From Vicia villosa (taxonomy: Eukaryota > Streptophyta > Magnoliopsida > Fabales > Fabaceae), in NCBI RefSeq assembly GCF_029867415.1, contig NC_081185.1, positions 70,503,156 to 70,567,155 of the forward strand: DNA of 64,000 nucleotides, given 5' to 3'. Every line of letters starts with the position of its first letter. The stretch's first letter is position 1. A program made the translations under genes and the position numbers. The notes beneath the pieces are model-generated. The model was not told the origin of the DNA. It searched no databases and saw only the letters and a list, made by a program, of their open reading frames with translations. Shown piece by piece: positions 1 through 10,413 of this stretch.

Positions 1-1327
1 CAACTTCTGATATGTCAATATCACAACCTGCAAAATTATCAACTTGCTTTGGTTTTTCAGAACCAAGCTTATCATCAAACCTGATATTGATTGATTCTTC
101 TACAACCAATGTTTCAGTATTGTATACCCTGTAGCCTTTTGAGCGTTCAGAATATCCAAGAAGGAAACACTTTTGAGCTTTGGAATCAAACTTACCAAGA
201 TGATCTTTAGTGTTCAGAATAAAGCATACACATCCAAAAGGATGGAAATATGAAATGTTGGGCTTTCTATTCTTCCACAATTCATAGGGAGTCTTATTTA
301 GAATAGGTCTGATAGAGATTCTATTCTGAATATAACATGCAGTGTTTATTGCTTCTGCCCAGAAATGCTTAGCCATATTGGTTTCATTGATCATGGTTCT
401 GGCCATTTCTTGAAGAGTCCTATTCTTTCGTTCTACAACCCCATTTTGCTGTGGAGTTCTAGGACAAGAGAAATCATGGGCAATACCATTTTCTTTGAAG
501 AATTCTTCAAAGGATTTGTTCTCAAATTCACCACCATGATCACTTCTGACCTTTATGATTTTACACTCTTTTTCAGATTGAATCTGAATGCAGAAGTCAA
601 AGAACACTGAATGAGTCTCATCCTTGTGTTTTAAGAATTTTACCCATGTCCAGCGGCTATAATCATCTACGATGACTGATCCATATTTCTTTCCTCTGAC
701 AGATGCTGTTTTGACTGGTCCAAACAGATCAATGTGCAAGAGTTCTAATGGCCTTGAGGTAGAAACAACATTCTTAGACTTGAATGCAGGTTTGGAGAAC
801 TTGCCCTTCTGACATGCTTCACAAAGAGCATCTGATTGGAATTTCAGATTAGGGAGTCCTCTGACAAGATTCAGTTTGTTAATTTGAGAGATCTTTCTCA
901 AACTAGCATGACCTAATCTCCTGTGCCAGACCCACTGCTCTTCAGAAACAGACATAAGACAAGTCACCTTCTGACTCATAAGATCTTGCAGATCTGTCTT
1001 ATAAATGTTGTTCTTCCTCTTGCCTGTAAATAGGATTGAGCCATCCTTCTGATTTACAGCCTTGCAAGACTCTTGATTAAAGATTATATCATAACCATTG
1101 TCACTTAATTGACTGATAGATAAAAGGTTATGTGTTAATCCTTCTACAAGAAGTACATTAGAGATGGAAGGAGAGTTACCAGATTTTATAGTTCCAGAGC
1201 CAATTATCTTGCCCTTCTGATCTCCTCCGAACTTGACTTCTCCTCCAGACTTAAGCACCAGGTCTTGGAACATAGACCTTCTTCCTGTCATGTGTCGTGA
1301 GCATCCAGAGTCCAGGTACCATGACAT
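1..1327 (-). CDS. copia A pol, protease-integrase part (partial)
   Basis: This is the N-terminal part of a copia polyprotein. From the ATG at 1327 the frame shows the retropepsin motif WYLDSGCSRHM with its catalytic Asp, then the GAG-pre-integrase/zinc region (WVWHRRLGHAS, CEACQKGK), then the integrase core with LHIDLFGPV, SDHGGEF and VERKN, which supply the D, D and E metal-binding residues. I found no stop in the parts I read, and the frame is open at position 1, so RT and RNase H would lie to the left. The ATG was chosen because it directly precedes the protease motif; the true polyprotein may begin further upstream. It overlaps the end of gag and lies in the +1 frame relative to it. Confidence 0.85.
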   Translation of the reverse strand, partial: MSWYLDSGCSRHMTGRRSMFQDLVLKSGGEVKFGGDQKGKIIGSGTIKSGNSPSISNVLLVEGLTHNLLSISQLSDNGYDIIFNQESCKAVNQKDGSILFTGKRKNNIYKTDLQDLMSQKVTCLMSVSEEQWVWHRRLGHASLRKISQINKLNLVRGLPNLKFQSDALCEACQKGKFSKPAFKSKNVVSTSRPLELLHIDLFGPVKTASVRGKKYGSVIVDDYSRWTWVKFLKHKDETHSVFFDFCIQIQSEKECKIIKVRSDHGGEFENKSFEEFFKENGIAHDFSCPRTPQQNGVVERKNRTLQEMARTMINETNMAKHFWAEAINTACYIQNRISIRPILNKTPYELWKNRKPNISYFHPFGCVCFILNTKDHLGKFDSKAQKCFLLGYSERSKGYRVYNTETLVVEESINIRFDDKLGSEKPKQVDNFAGCDIDISEV

Positions 1328-3170
1328 GTTGTGCTTTGTCCTTCTTGCAGCCAAGGATATCTGCAATAGGAATAATCTTATCCTTAGGTACCCACATCTT
1401 TTTGGGTCCTTTCTTGTTAGATTTTCTCAAGTTCTGATTGAACTTGGGTTTAACATTGTAAGCAATAGGAGGAACAGCATGATAATTCTTAATGTGAGTT
1501 TCATGATATTTCCTAGGTTGTGTCACATGCTTCTTAGTGTGTGTACTGTGAAAACTTTGTGCATGTGAAGTGTGCCTAATATCATGTGAGTGGCCATACT
1601 TGAACTGATCATACAATGGCTTGTATGTAATTTTCATTTCATCAACAGGTTCAAGTTTGTATGGGGTTTCACCCTCATAACCAATGCCAACTCTTTTGTT
1701 TCCAGACACAGCATATATCATAGAAGCTAGCTGACTTCTGCCAATACTTCTAGATAGGAACTTCCTGAAACTTAAATCATATTCTTTCAGAATATGGTTC
1801 AGACTGGGAGTGGATTTTTCTGAATCCGAAGGAGATCCAACATTATTGGATAATTTTAAAAGTTTTTCCTTTAATTCAGAATTCTCCAACTCAAGCTTCT
1901 TTGTTTCAAATTCAAATTGCTTTTTCAGCTTTTTGTATTTGAGACTGATCTGAGACTTGAGTTCCAGAAGTTCAGTTAGACCGGAAACTAACTCATCTCT
2001 AGTAAGTTCAGAAAATACCTCTTCAGAATCTGATTCTGATGTAGATTCTGATCCGTCATCTTCTGTCGCCATCAGCGCACAGTTGGCCTGCTCATCTTCT
2101 GAATCATCTTCTGACTCATCCCAGGTTGCCATAAGACCTTTCTTCTTATGAAACTTTTTCTTGGGACTTTCCTTCTGAAGATTTGGACATTCATTCTTGT
2201 AGTGTCCAGGCTCATTGCATTCATAGCACATGACCTTCTTCTTGTCAAATCTTCTTTCATCAGAAGATTCTCCACGTTCAAATTTCCTTGAACTTCTGAA
2301 GCCTCTGAACTTCCTTTGCTTGGTCTTCCAGAGTTGATTTAGCCTTCTGGAAATCATGGACAGTTCATCTTCTTCTTCAGATTCTGATTCTTCAGGATCT
2401 TCTTCTCTAGCCTGAAAAGCGTTAGTGCATTTCTTGATATTAGATTTTAATGCAATAGACTTACCTTTCTTTTGAGGCTCATTTGCGTCCAGCTCAATCT
2501 CATGGCTTCTCAAGGCACTGATAAGCTCTTCCAGAGAAACTTCATTCAGATTCTTCGCAATCTTGAATGCAGTCACCATCGGACCCCATCTTCTGGGTAA
2601 GCTTCTGATGATCTTCTTTACATGATCAGCCTTGGTGTATCCTTTGTCAAGAACTCTCAATCCAGCAGTCAGAGTTTGAAATCTCGAAAACATCTTTTCA
2701 ATGTCTTCATCATCCTCCATCTTGAAGGCTTCATACTTCTGGATTAAGGCAAGAGCTTTTGTCTCCTTGACTTGAGCATTTCCTTCATGAGTCATTTTCA
2801 AGGACTCATATATGTCATAGGCCGTTTCCCTGTTAGATATCTTCTCATACTCAGCATGAGAGATAGCATTCAGCAAAACAGTTCTACATTTATGATGATT
2901 CCTGAAAAGCTTCTTTTGGTCATCATTCATTTCTTGCCTTGACAGCTTCACGCCTCTGGCATTTACTGGATGTTTGTAACCATCCATCAGAAGATCCCAT
3001 AGATCACCATCTAGACCCAGAAAGTAACTCTCCAGTTTATCTTTCCAGTATTCAAAGTTTTCACCATCAAATACCGGCGGTCTAGTATAACCATTGTTAC
3101 CGTTGTATTGCTCAGCAGAGCCAGATGTAGATGCAGGTGTAGGTATAGTCCTTTCACTTTCATTAACCAT
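1251..3170 (-). CDS. copia A gag
   Basis: This is a 639-residue, uninterrupted gag protein, the capsid/nucleocapsid precursor that packages element RNA in cytoplasmic particles. Residues ~31-250 form the capsid-like region (RPPVFDGENFEYWKDKLESY near its start). Residues ~255-275 are strongly acidic. One CCHC knuckle (CYECNEPGHYKNEC) lies at ~315-328, a second acidic patch at ~355-395 and a Lys/Glu-rich coiled coil at ~400-450. The C-terminal tail is basic and His-rich. The ATG at 3170 is the first after the PBS/leader. The protein is closely similar to the gag of copia B (45556-47475), also 639 residues. The last ~26 codons overlap the protease frame. Confidence 0.9.
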   Translation of the reverse strand: MVNESERTIPTPASTSGSAEQYNGNNGYTRPPVFDGENFEYWKDKLESYFLGLDGDLWDLLMDGYKHPVNARGVKLSRQEMNDDQKKLFRNHHKCRTVLLNAISHAEYEKISNRETAYDIYESLKMTHEGNAQVKETKALALIQKYEAFKMEDDEDIEKMFSRFQTLTAGLRVLDKGYTKADHVKKIIRSLPRRWGPMVTAFKIAKNLNEVSLEELISALRSHEIELDANEPQKKGKSIALKSNIKKCTNAFQAREEDPEESESEEEDELSMISRRLNQLWKTKQRKFRGFRSSRKFERGESSDERRFDKKKVMCYECNEPGHYKNECPNLQKESPKKKFHKKKGLMATWDESEDDSEDEQANCALMATEDDGSESTSESDSEEVFSELTRDELVSGLTELLELKSQISLKYKKLKKQFEFETKKLELENSELKEKLLKLSNNVGSPSDSEKSTPSLNHILKEYDLSFRKFLSRSIGRSQLASMIYAVSGNKRVGIGYEGETPYKLEPVDEMKITYKPLYDQFKYGHSHDIRHTSHAQSFHSTHTKKHVTQPRKYHETHIKNYHAVPPIAYNVKPKFNQNLRKSNKKGPKKMWVPKDKIIPIADILGCKKDKAQHVMVPGLWMLTTHDRKKVYVPRPGA

Positions 3171-3240
3171 CTTTTAAATGAAGCGTTTTTCTCTTCCTGA
3201 ATCTTTTCTAAACACGGTTAAGTGCTTGCACCTTAGAACC

Positions 3241-3255
3241 GGCGCTCTGATGCCA
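3241..3255 (-). promoter_or_regulatory. copia A primer-binding site
   Basis: Read on the element strand this is TGGCATCAGAGCGCC, two bases inside the 5' LTR. It resembles the initiator-Met tRNA type PBS (TGGTATCAGAGC) with T>C at position 4. The identical 15-mer is found in copia B at 47545-47559. Confidence 0.85.
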
Positions 3256-3589
3256 ATTGAAGGATAGAAAAACACTTAGAAAGGGGGGGATTGAATAAGT
3301 GTGACTTAAAATCTTGAGCGATAAAAATAAAATGCACAATTATTTTTATCCTGGTTCGCTGTTAACGAAGCTACTCCAGTCCACCCCCGCAGAGATGATT
3401 TACCTCAACTGAGGATTTAATCCACTAATCGCACGGATTACAATGGTTTTCCACTTAGCCGCAACTAAGTCTTCCAGAGTCTTCTGATCACAACCTGATC
3501 ACTCCAGGAACAACTGCTTAGTTCACTCCTAAGACTTTTCTAGAGTCTACTGATCAACACGATCACTCTAGGCTTAGTTCACTCCTAAG

Positions 3590-3695
3590 ACTTTCTGCTC
3601 AGCCAACTGCCAAGACTTCCTGCTCAGCCAACTGCCAAGACTTCCTGCTCAGCTAACTGCTAAGACTTCCTGCTCAGCTAACTGCTAAGACTTCC
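3590..3695. repeat. ~30 bp tandem repeat in copia A LTR
   Basis: About three to four copies of a unit of roughly 30 bp with the core AAGACTTCCTGCTCAGC(C/T)A, differing mainly by C/T changes. The copia B LTRs have a different, less regular arrangement here. The repeat lies in the R/U5 part of the LTR. Confidence 0.8.
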
Positions 3696-3964
3696 TAGAG
3701 TATACTGATCAACTGATCACTCTAGTTCCTTACAACTTAATGTAATCTATTCAAGAGTTTACAAATGCTTCTTAAAAGCGATAATCACAACTGTGATATT
3801 TCTCTTACAATTTAAGCTTAATCTCACTAAGATATTACAACAGCAATGTAGTGAGCTTTGATGAAGATGAAGATTCTGAGTTTTGATTTGAACAGAGTTT
3901 CAGCAAGTTAATTTGAATTGTATTGGTGCGAAAATCGTTGACCTTGCTTCTCATCAGAACTTCA

Positions 3965-3974
3965 TATTTATAGG
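3965..3974 (-). promoter_or_regulatory. TATA-like box of copia A LTR
   Basis: The minus strand reads CCTATAAATA. The equivalent site in copia B reads CCTATAAGTA (39493-39502 and 48178-48187). It is the best candidate for the core promoter of the LTR. Confidence 0.6.
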
Positions 3975-4554
3975 CGTTGAGAAGATGACCGTTGAATGCA
4001 TTTAATGCTTTGCGTGTTCCGTACAGCTTTGCATTTAATGTTATACGCTTTTGTCAACTACCTCGAGCCTTGTTCACGCTGTGTCTACTGACGTAGCCTT
4101 TAGTAGCTTTAACGTTCCTTTTGTCAGTCAGCGTAGTCTGCCACGTGTACTTCCTTCTGATCTGATGTTTGTGAATACGACGTTTGAATATCATCAGAGT
4201 CAAACAGCTTGGTGCACAGCATCTTCTGATCTTCTGACCTTGAAGTGCTTCTGAGCGTGATACCATCTTCTGATCTTCAGTGCTTCTGATCTCATGTTCT
4301 TCTGATGCTTCCATAGACCCATGTTCTGATTCTGCTTCGACCATCTTCTGATGTCTTGCCAGACCATGTTCTGATGTTGCATGCTGAACCATTTGAGACA
4401 CATCTTCTGAGCGCTGAATTATGCGTACTCTTTATATATATTTCCTGAAAGGGAAATTGCATTGGATTAGAGTACCATATTATCTTAAGCAAAATTCATA
4501 TTATTGTTATCATCAAAACTAAGATAATTGATAAGAACAAATCTTGTTCTAACA

Positions 4555-4803
4555 GCGGAAACCTGTACCAAAGCTGAAAGGCGGGCCCCAACCTTCTGGC
4601 ATGGAGAAAGACGGAATACCGAATGCAACTGTAGAAACTGGAGTAGTGACTTCAGATGTTACTGTTGCTTGACTGTTGGGTGGCAGCTGCTGATTCTGTG
4701 CGGCCATTAAAGAGTCAACCAGAGTAGTGAGACTTTCCAACTTTTCTTGAAGGGTGGTCACTGTACCACGAAGCTCAATATTCTCTTGTTCAGAGTGTTC
4801 CAT
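4555..4803 (-). pseudogene. Ogre A gag, N-terminal fragment
   Basis: About 83 residues from the ATG at 4803: a Glu/Leu-rich coiled-coil start (MEHSEQENIELRGTV), then a Pro/Ser/Thr-rich stretch. It is homologous to the start of Ogre B gag at 50063-50278, which begins MEDFEQENEELREEI. The frame is cut at 4555 by the copia A LTR, so only a stub remains here; the rest of gag should lie left of the window. Confidence 0.82.
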
Positions 4804-5111
4804 TACTCTTCTTCTGCTTGAACGAGTATTGTATCTGTGATCTGATTGCGATCGCGGTCGAGAAACTTTGAGACGCGACAGCTTGACGATCTATTGGAGA
4901 AAGATCCAAAAGATGAGACTCTATACAACAGACTCGATATGCAGAATGATGCATGCAAAAAGAAATTTATGATTTTTTCGAACATTTTAAAGATTATTTC
5001 CTTGCAAACATTTGAACACAAATTATTCTTTATTGAAATAATGGGAAATGTTACAACATTGGAGCGTAGCTCCTTACAAAAGCAAATGATAAATGAAAAT
5101 CTAAACAAATC

Positions 5112-6644
5112 CTAAGTATCTTCATCAGACGAAGAACCAAATGCATTATGCAGCTTGAGCTTCATGATTTCTTTCCCATAGTAAGCTTTCAACTCGGCCT
5201 TTTCAGCCCTCAGCTTGTCAACAACATTCTTCCAATTGTCAGGTATCGGAGCGTTGCTTGTCGAGGCTTCAAGATTTTTCTTGCTTTCTTTGATGTACCT
5301 CCTGATTGCGGCGTCTTTCCGACGGATCTTCTCATATTTGCTCATGAGCCATCCATCCTGATAATAGAGAGTTTCTTCGTGATCTTTCACTCGTTTCTTC
5401 AACTTTCTGTTTTCCACATCAGTTCTACGAAACTTTTCTTCCCAAGCGTCTTTTTCTAACCTCATCTTGGCTAAAGTCTCTTGGTATTCTTCTATAGTGG
5501 GAATGTTGGGCAATTGAGATACTGCAGGAAACATGGGTTTTTCATAATCATAAGGCATTTGAAACTCCTTTGCTCTTTTCTTTACCCAGCAGGTGTAGGC
5601 GTTCGTGGCAATGCAATTTCTTATCCCACCTTTTTCTTTTCTTCGGACGTCGTACCAAGCCTTCACCATTCTTGTCTTCAACCTCTGAGAATCCTCTCCT
5701 TCTTGGTAGAAGTAGCTTTCCACTGCAAGACAAACAGGTTTAACTGAATTTGCATACCCGAGTTGTCGTCGGGCTAGGACCGGATTGTAGTTAATTCCTC
5801 CTTGTGTACCAATGAGGGGTACGTTGGCGAACTCTCCACAACTATCAATGGTTTCTGTGCCGCAGCGAGCCAGAGTATACCAATGGATATCATTATTAGT
5901 AAGAGACATAAGCCTTTGAGACCAACGCAAACCTTCTCGGTTTTCCGTGAAAGTAGGAGACTCAGGTAAGTGTGAAACAATCCATTTGTACAAAAGAGGT
6001 GCACAACATACAATGATTCCACCACCTTGGCGATTCCTATGATGGACAGAGAAATACATGTCACCAAGCAAAGTCGGAACGGGATTTCCATTCAAAAAGA
6101 TTTGTATGGCATTGATATCAATAAAGTCGTTGACGTTGGGAAACAGAACCAACCCATAGATGAGCAAGGCTAATACAGCTTCAAAAGCTATCATGCTACC
6201 AGTTTCAATGAAATCAAAGGCTTTCTTTATTAGAAACTGCGAAGTCAAACCCGGAAGGTTTCCTTTGGTAGTCCAATTGCTTTCTACTTCAGATTTCTTC
6301 AAGTGGATACCTGCTGCAATGGCCTGTGACTTAGGTATGGCTTCCAAACCATTGAAAGGTATTTTGTCAGACACGGGAATACCCAAAAGATTGGCATATT
6401 CTTCCAAGGTTGGTACCAACTGATAGTCTGGATAGGTGAAACACCGGTAAACGGGATCATAGAACTGAACCAGAGTTTTGAGAAGTCCTTCATCAACATG
6501 AGTGTTCAAGATAGGCAAAAGCTTTCCATGGCTTTTCCTAAAATCGGAAGGATCTTGTACAAAAGATGCTAACTCTTTCAGTCTTTCCACATTAGGCTCT
6601 TTGAAACCGTACCTCTTGGTATGCCTTTTTACCCACTCCATCAC
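5112..6644 (-). CDS. Ogre A ORF1 (plant-mobile-domain-like protein)
   Basis: An uninterrupted 510-residue frame between the leader and gag, the position of the lineage-specific ORF1 of Ogre elements. Its function is unknown. Residues ~60-95 hold the best-conserved block (FYDP, CFTYPDYQLVPTLEEY, LLGIPV), which resembles the plant mobile domain (PMD) fold; related proteins are often named DUF7745, which I could not verify. The middle (~100-340) is Trp/Cys-containing and globular-looking. Residues ~360-500 are Lys/Glu/Arg-rich and likely coiled coil. The N-terminal MMEWVKRHTKRYGF is basic. It aligns along its whole length with Ogre B ORF1 (50568-52055) with moderate identity. The first Met at 6644 was used because the leader upstream is non-coding. 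Confidence 0.85.
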   Translation of the reverse strand: MMEWVKRHTKRYGFKEPNVERLKELASFVQDPSDFRKSHGKLLPILNTHVDEGLLKTLVQFYDPVYRCFTYPDYQLVPTLEEYANLLGIPVSDKIPFNGLEAIPKSQAIAAGIHLKKSEVESNWTTKGNLPGLTSQFLIKKAFDFIETGSMIAFEAVLALLIYGLVLFPNVNDFIDINAIQIFLNGNPVPTLLGDMYFSVHHRNRQGGGIIVCCAPLLYKWIVSHLPESPTFTENREGLRWSQRLMSLTNNDIHWYTLARCGTETIDSCGEFANVPLIGTQGGINYNPVLARRQLGYANSVKPVCLAVESYFYQEGEDSQRLKTRMVKAWYDVRRKEKGGIRNCIATNAYTCWVKKRAKEFQMPYDYEKPMFPAVSQLPNIPTIEEYQETLAKMRLEKDAWEEKFRRTDVENRKLKKRVKDHEETLYYQDGWLMSKYEKIRRKDAAIRRYIKESKKNLEASTSNAPIPDNWKNVVDKLRAEKAELKAYYGKEIMKLKLHNAFGSSSDEDT

Positions 6645-7458
6645 TTAATCCTATAATGTTTGCAAGGAAAATTTCTCTAAATTTTTTTGGAAAAAATCAT
6701 GTTTTTATGGAAAAAGATGGGTTTTTTAATGAATGTATGAATGCATGGATGCATGGATGACACATATTCAAACATGGTAAAGCAAACATGGTAATTCAAA
6801 CATGGTAACGCAAACATGGTATTACAAACATGGTAACACAAACATGGTACACACAAGTTCAACGGTCCAGCGTCACGAGCATGAGGTCAGAGAACCAAAC
6901 ATGGGATAGTACTAGGGTTTATCACCTGCAAAACATGTTCTACTGATACGTCAGAGTCTACATTTTTCTTTCGGATATTACCGGCTTTCCACAATTAAAC
7001 TTATGAGCCAGCAATATTCTCAAGAAAAACTCGTCTGAGTGTGGTTCTCCGCATGACAACTAATCCAAGTCTTCACCTGAATAGTTTCTGCACCACAACC
7101 TAATAAGGCCAGGATGGGTTGGGGTTCTACAGCCAACTCAGCTTCTACAGTTCAATGAAAGCAATAATGTCTTCGCAATTAAACTTGCTAAACATATACT
7201 ACCAACAAGGAACCTCCACTGAGCGGAAGGATTCTCATGCTGACTTTTTAAGGACTGACTCCTTTTATGCCATACATGACTATACCCTCCACCTAATTCT
7301 TATGTGTACTTAATCCGGGTTAGGATTTGTCCATAATGTATCACTTGTAACAGAACCACACAAGTAACAGAACCAAGGAACCACACATGTAACAAGAATA
7401 AAGTAAAAACAAAACAAATAGAAATAACCCTTTCTTTGGAAACAATAAAAAGTTTTAT
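6645..7458 (-). other. Ogre A leader between PBS and ORF1
   Basis: Non-coding 5' leader of Ogre A. It holds a short tandem repeat near its ORF1 end and a block around 7100-7330 with counterparts in the Ogre B leader (for example the TCCGGGT(T)AGGATTT motif at 7314, compare 52571). No long frame is credible. Confidence 0.7.
6769..6850. repeat. AACATGGTA short tandem repeat
   Basis: Six copies of a ~15 bp unit with the core CAAACATGGTA followed by 3-5 variable bases, in the Ogre A leader close to ORF1. Confidence 0.88.
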
Positions 7459-7475
7459 CCCCAGTGAAGTCGCCA
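7459..7475 (-). promoter_or_regulatory. Ogre A primer-binding site
   Basis: On the element strand TGGCGACTTCACTGGGG, six bases inside the LTR end (GCGACA). From memory, PBS sequences of this TGGCGAC type are reported as complementary to tRNA-Arg in Ogre/Tat elements. Confidence 0.8.
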
Positions 7476-8194
7476 TTTTTCTGTCGCGGGGAAAAATCGT
7501 ATCTTTTTTCTAGATGAGACACCTGATGCCTTCTTTGGGCTCGAGTGCTCAAAAAAATGATTTTTCTTTTGTACCGACCAAACTTTTTATTGTTTCCAAA
7601 GGAGGAAAAGGAAAAAAGCTGCAATAACCTAAAAAACAGGTGCAAAGCCCAAAACTAAAAGCAATGCACAAGTGGGGGAGAGATTCCGGGTAAGAGGGTT
7701 GGTTATACGAAGGGAAGGTATTAGCACCCAACGTATCTATAGTACTCTATAGGTTTCTTTGTTTTGTTTATTTCATTCTTTGTGGTGGAGGTTCTTGTGA
7801 AATAGGTGGGACCTAAAGTGTTTGTTTGATTATGCTCGCAAAGATCGTCGCGATCCTCTGCATACATATCCCTTAGAGGGAATCAGAGCATCTGTAGCTC
7901 GGGGTCTACGGGTACTAAGGTTTGAATGGTTTTTTTTGTTTTGTTTTGTTCGCCAAGGATACGACCTTGTGCCTACGTATTCTCAAAGGGATGTTGAGAA
8001 AGTCAGAGCAATCGTAGTTCCCACTTATGCTAGTGGAAGCAAAGGAAAAGAGACAAATGTCATCTAAATGTTCGATGTATCTAATCTATATCATCACATA
8101 CATCTGTTTGATTTTTGTTTGAAAATGTTTTCATTATAAGCCCTGGGCTGTGCCACTTATGGCGCTTAGAATGATAAATATGTTTTTGTTGTTT

Positions 8195-8410
8195 AACCAG
8201 CCTTGTGGCAAAAACTTTCAATGAACTCAGCCTTGTGACAAAAAGTTTTGATTAATCTGCCAGCCTTGTGGCAAAAGTTTCAATGAAGTCAGCCTTGTGA
8301 CAAAAACTTTGATTAATCAGCCAGTATGGTGGCAAAACGGTTTGATTGATTAGCCAGCCTTGTGGCAAAAAGAAATTTGATTAATTAGCCATCCTTGTGG
8401 CAAAAAAAGT
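8195..8410. repeat. GCCTTGTGGCAAAA repeats in Ogre A LTR
   Basis: About seven imperfect copies of a 30-40 bp unit with core CAGCCTTGTG(G/A)CAAAA separated by TTGATTAATCAG-like spacers. Confidence 0.85.
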
Positions 8411-8519
8411 TGTTTGATTGATTGATTGTTTGTGATGATATATAAGAGATACTCCTATCATAGAGATGATAAATGTCTAATCTCCTAGGGTATTTGATTT
8501 GGATATTGGGGATGCTTAT

Positions 8520-8700
8520 AAGAAGCCCGTGGGTCCTTGTACGAAGCCCAAGAGGAGGCTATCCGAGGGTCCTTGCATTGTAAGCCCAAGAGGAGGCTAT
8601 GGGAGGGACAATCCAGGGTCCTTGCATGGTAAGCCCAATAGGAGGCTATGGGAGGGACAAGTCGTTTGTACGAAGCCCAAGAGGAGGCGTGGTATAGTTG
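8520..8700. repeat. AGCCCAAGAGGAGGCTA repeats in Ogre A LTR
   Basis: Four copies of a 35-60 bp unit centred on AGCCCAAGAGGAGGCTA with GGGTCCTTG nearby. Similar units occur in the Ogre B LTRs near 25810-25870 and 56670-56730, so the motif predates the split of the two Ogre families. Confidence 0.8.
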
Positions 8701-9704
8701 GTTTGAGCTCTTAGAGCGATTTCACCGGGAAACCATACTCTATGTCCTAACCTAAACTAGGGAGATTCTTTGCACGAAGCCCTAGGAGGCTATGGGGAAC
8801 CTAGTGTTGTACTAAGTTGAGCAAGTATATAACACAAACACAAATACATGAACAAGTATGAACAAACATGAACAAACATGAACAAGTATATGAACAGTTA
8901 TACATATATGACAAAGTGTGTGTATATAATGGAGTTTATGAAGGAAATATACCTGTAAGCATGATCCATTTGTATACACGGGGGCTCGGGACTCATATTC
9001 GGGGAGAGGCCCACTTGAGTTTATTCAAAGGTGTGCAAACAGGTATTTACAAAAGGGCTTGGGACTTATACCTACATGGAGGCCCATGGTATTTTATAAA
9101 ACATGGTTGATTGTTTTATTTACAGGCGCGTCGTTTGAAAAATTGTTTGAAAGTTTGTTTTGAAAGAAGTTTTTTGTACAAAAAAAGGAAAGGGTACAAA
9201 AGGGGCTTGGGACTTATACCTACATGGAGGCCCATGGTATTTTTGAAATGACTTGATCAATCAAAAAGTTTTAATCAAGAGTTTTTTTTAAAAGAGAACC
9301 AAAAAGAAATGGTTTATTGTCTTGAAAAACGATGATCGTTTGTTTTAAAACGGTTTGAAATTTTGAAAGAAATCAAATTAATTAAGATAAACATAAAGAT
9401 TATACTTAATTAACAACTAAATGATTAGGGTTTGATCACAAAATATTTACAAATGATTAAGTTTGAAAAATCAAATGAAAAACAATATTTAAAGTATTTA
9501 AAAACACTTAAAAATATGTCATTTTAAAAACATATTAAATAAACATTTTTTTGTGAATTTTTTTGATATTCATAAAATATATATATTAAATAAGAAGTGT
9601 ACAAAAAATGAAGCAAAAATGAATTGATTTGAATGGTTAATTAATTGAGTGAAGTTGTTAAGAAAATGAAGAAAAATAGTTGTAAAAAATTTCGTTTTGT
9701 CTTC

Positions 9705-9776
9705 ACTAGGGCTTGAACCCACGCACCCACGCTTGCAAACCAAAACAATGACCAACTGAGCTGCGCGCGCAGCGTG
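9705..9776 (-). other. tRNA-like module inside Ogre A LTR
   Basis: On the minus strand GCAGCTCAGTTGGT (A-box-like, 9751-9764) is followed ~30 nt later by GGGTTCAAGCCC (B-box/T-arm-like, 9709-9720). Spacing and motifs fit a tRNA-derived promoter, but acceptor-stem pairing is poor, so it is not a functional tRNA gene. A similar module sits in the Ogre B LTRs. Confidence 0.55.
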
Positions 9777-10403
9777 TTATATGTATGCCTCCATTTAATT
9801 ATATTTTAAAATGAAATATTTGAATTTCCTGAACAAAAATGGCGCCAAGAACACACCTTCAACTGAATTTTGAAAATCTCCAAAAACTGTGTTGTTTTGA
9901 TCAAGTAAAGGGTCTATCTCACTCGGTTTTTTACGAGGAACATGATGGTAACCTCACAATTCATTTATTTTTGCTCTAAGGTGATCAACTTTGTGATGAA
10001 CACGAAGAACCCTAAAACTGAAATTCAATGTGAAATCGTGTATGTGCAAGTTATGATGCAATTGATTGAGGGTTAATGATCCTCATAGGTGCAGAAATAA
10101 GATGGTATGCTCACATTTCATTTATGATGCGTGCAAGTATGAGTTTGAAATTCATGAGGCTTACCTTCAAAAACGGCAAAACTGGAGATTGAATTCTTCA
10201 ATAGAGGTGTTACAGATGCTTTGCAATGATCTGGATAGCTTCAATGATGATTATGGAACATGTCTGGGTGCTTGGAGTGAACTGAATTCATCTGAAAGCA
10301 ACTGAATTCCTCTTTGAAACTCATGAAACTTGCAAATCAAGAAAGAAGAGAGAAAACCTATGATTGTGAGGTTTTGGTGTGAATTTGAAGATGATTTGAA
10401 CCT

Positions 10404-10413
10404 CTATTTATAG
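10404..10413 (-). promoter_or_regulatory. TATA box of Ogre A LTR, copy 1
   Basis: CTATAAATAG on the minus strand, in the context GGCCTATAAATAGAGG. The second copy is at 10784-10793, and the Ogre B LTRs carry the same box at 28141-28150 and 59002-59011, which supports it as the core promoter. Confidence 0.75.

Larger units (their letters stand above)
1..4554 (-). mobile_element. Ty1/copia element A, SIRE/Maximus-like, partial
   Basis: This is the 5' two-thirds of a copia retrotransposon read leftwards: 5' LTR (3258-4554), PBS, gag, then protease and integrase running off the left edge. The order protease-integrase before RT is the copia order. The long gag with a CCHC knuckle and coiled coil, and close similarity to the complete-ended copy at 38877-48770, suggest the SIRE/Maximus lineage. 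The LTR begins TGTTAG and ends CTTCA on the element strand. It is inserted in the gag start of Ogre A; the 5 bp next to the LTR (GCGGA, 4555-4559) should be one copy of the target duplication, but the other end is outside the window. Confidence 0.93.
3258..4554 (-). repeat. copia A 5' LTR (1297 bp)
   Basis: Bounded on the element strand by TGTTAGAACA and TCCTTCA. It is clearly homologous to the 1209 bp LTRs of copia B but longer, mainly because of a short tandem repeat at about 3590-3695. A TATA-like box (CCTATAAATA on the minus strand) lies at 3965-3974. Polypyrimidine and TCTGATC/CTTCTGA-rich segments dominate the U3 side. Confidence 0.92.

Noticed and set aside
4846..5115. 89-residue plus-strand gene
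   Set aside because: Antisense to the spacer between Ogre A gag and ORF1, with no domain and no counterpart in Ogre B.
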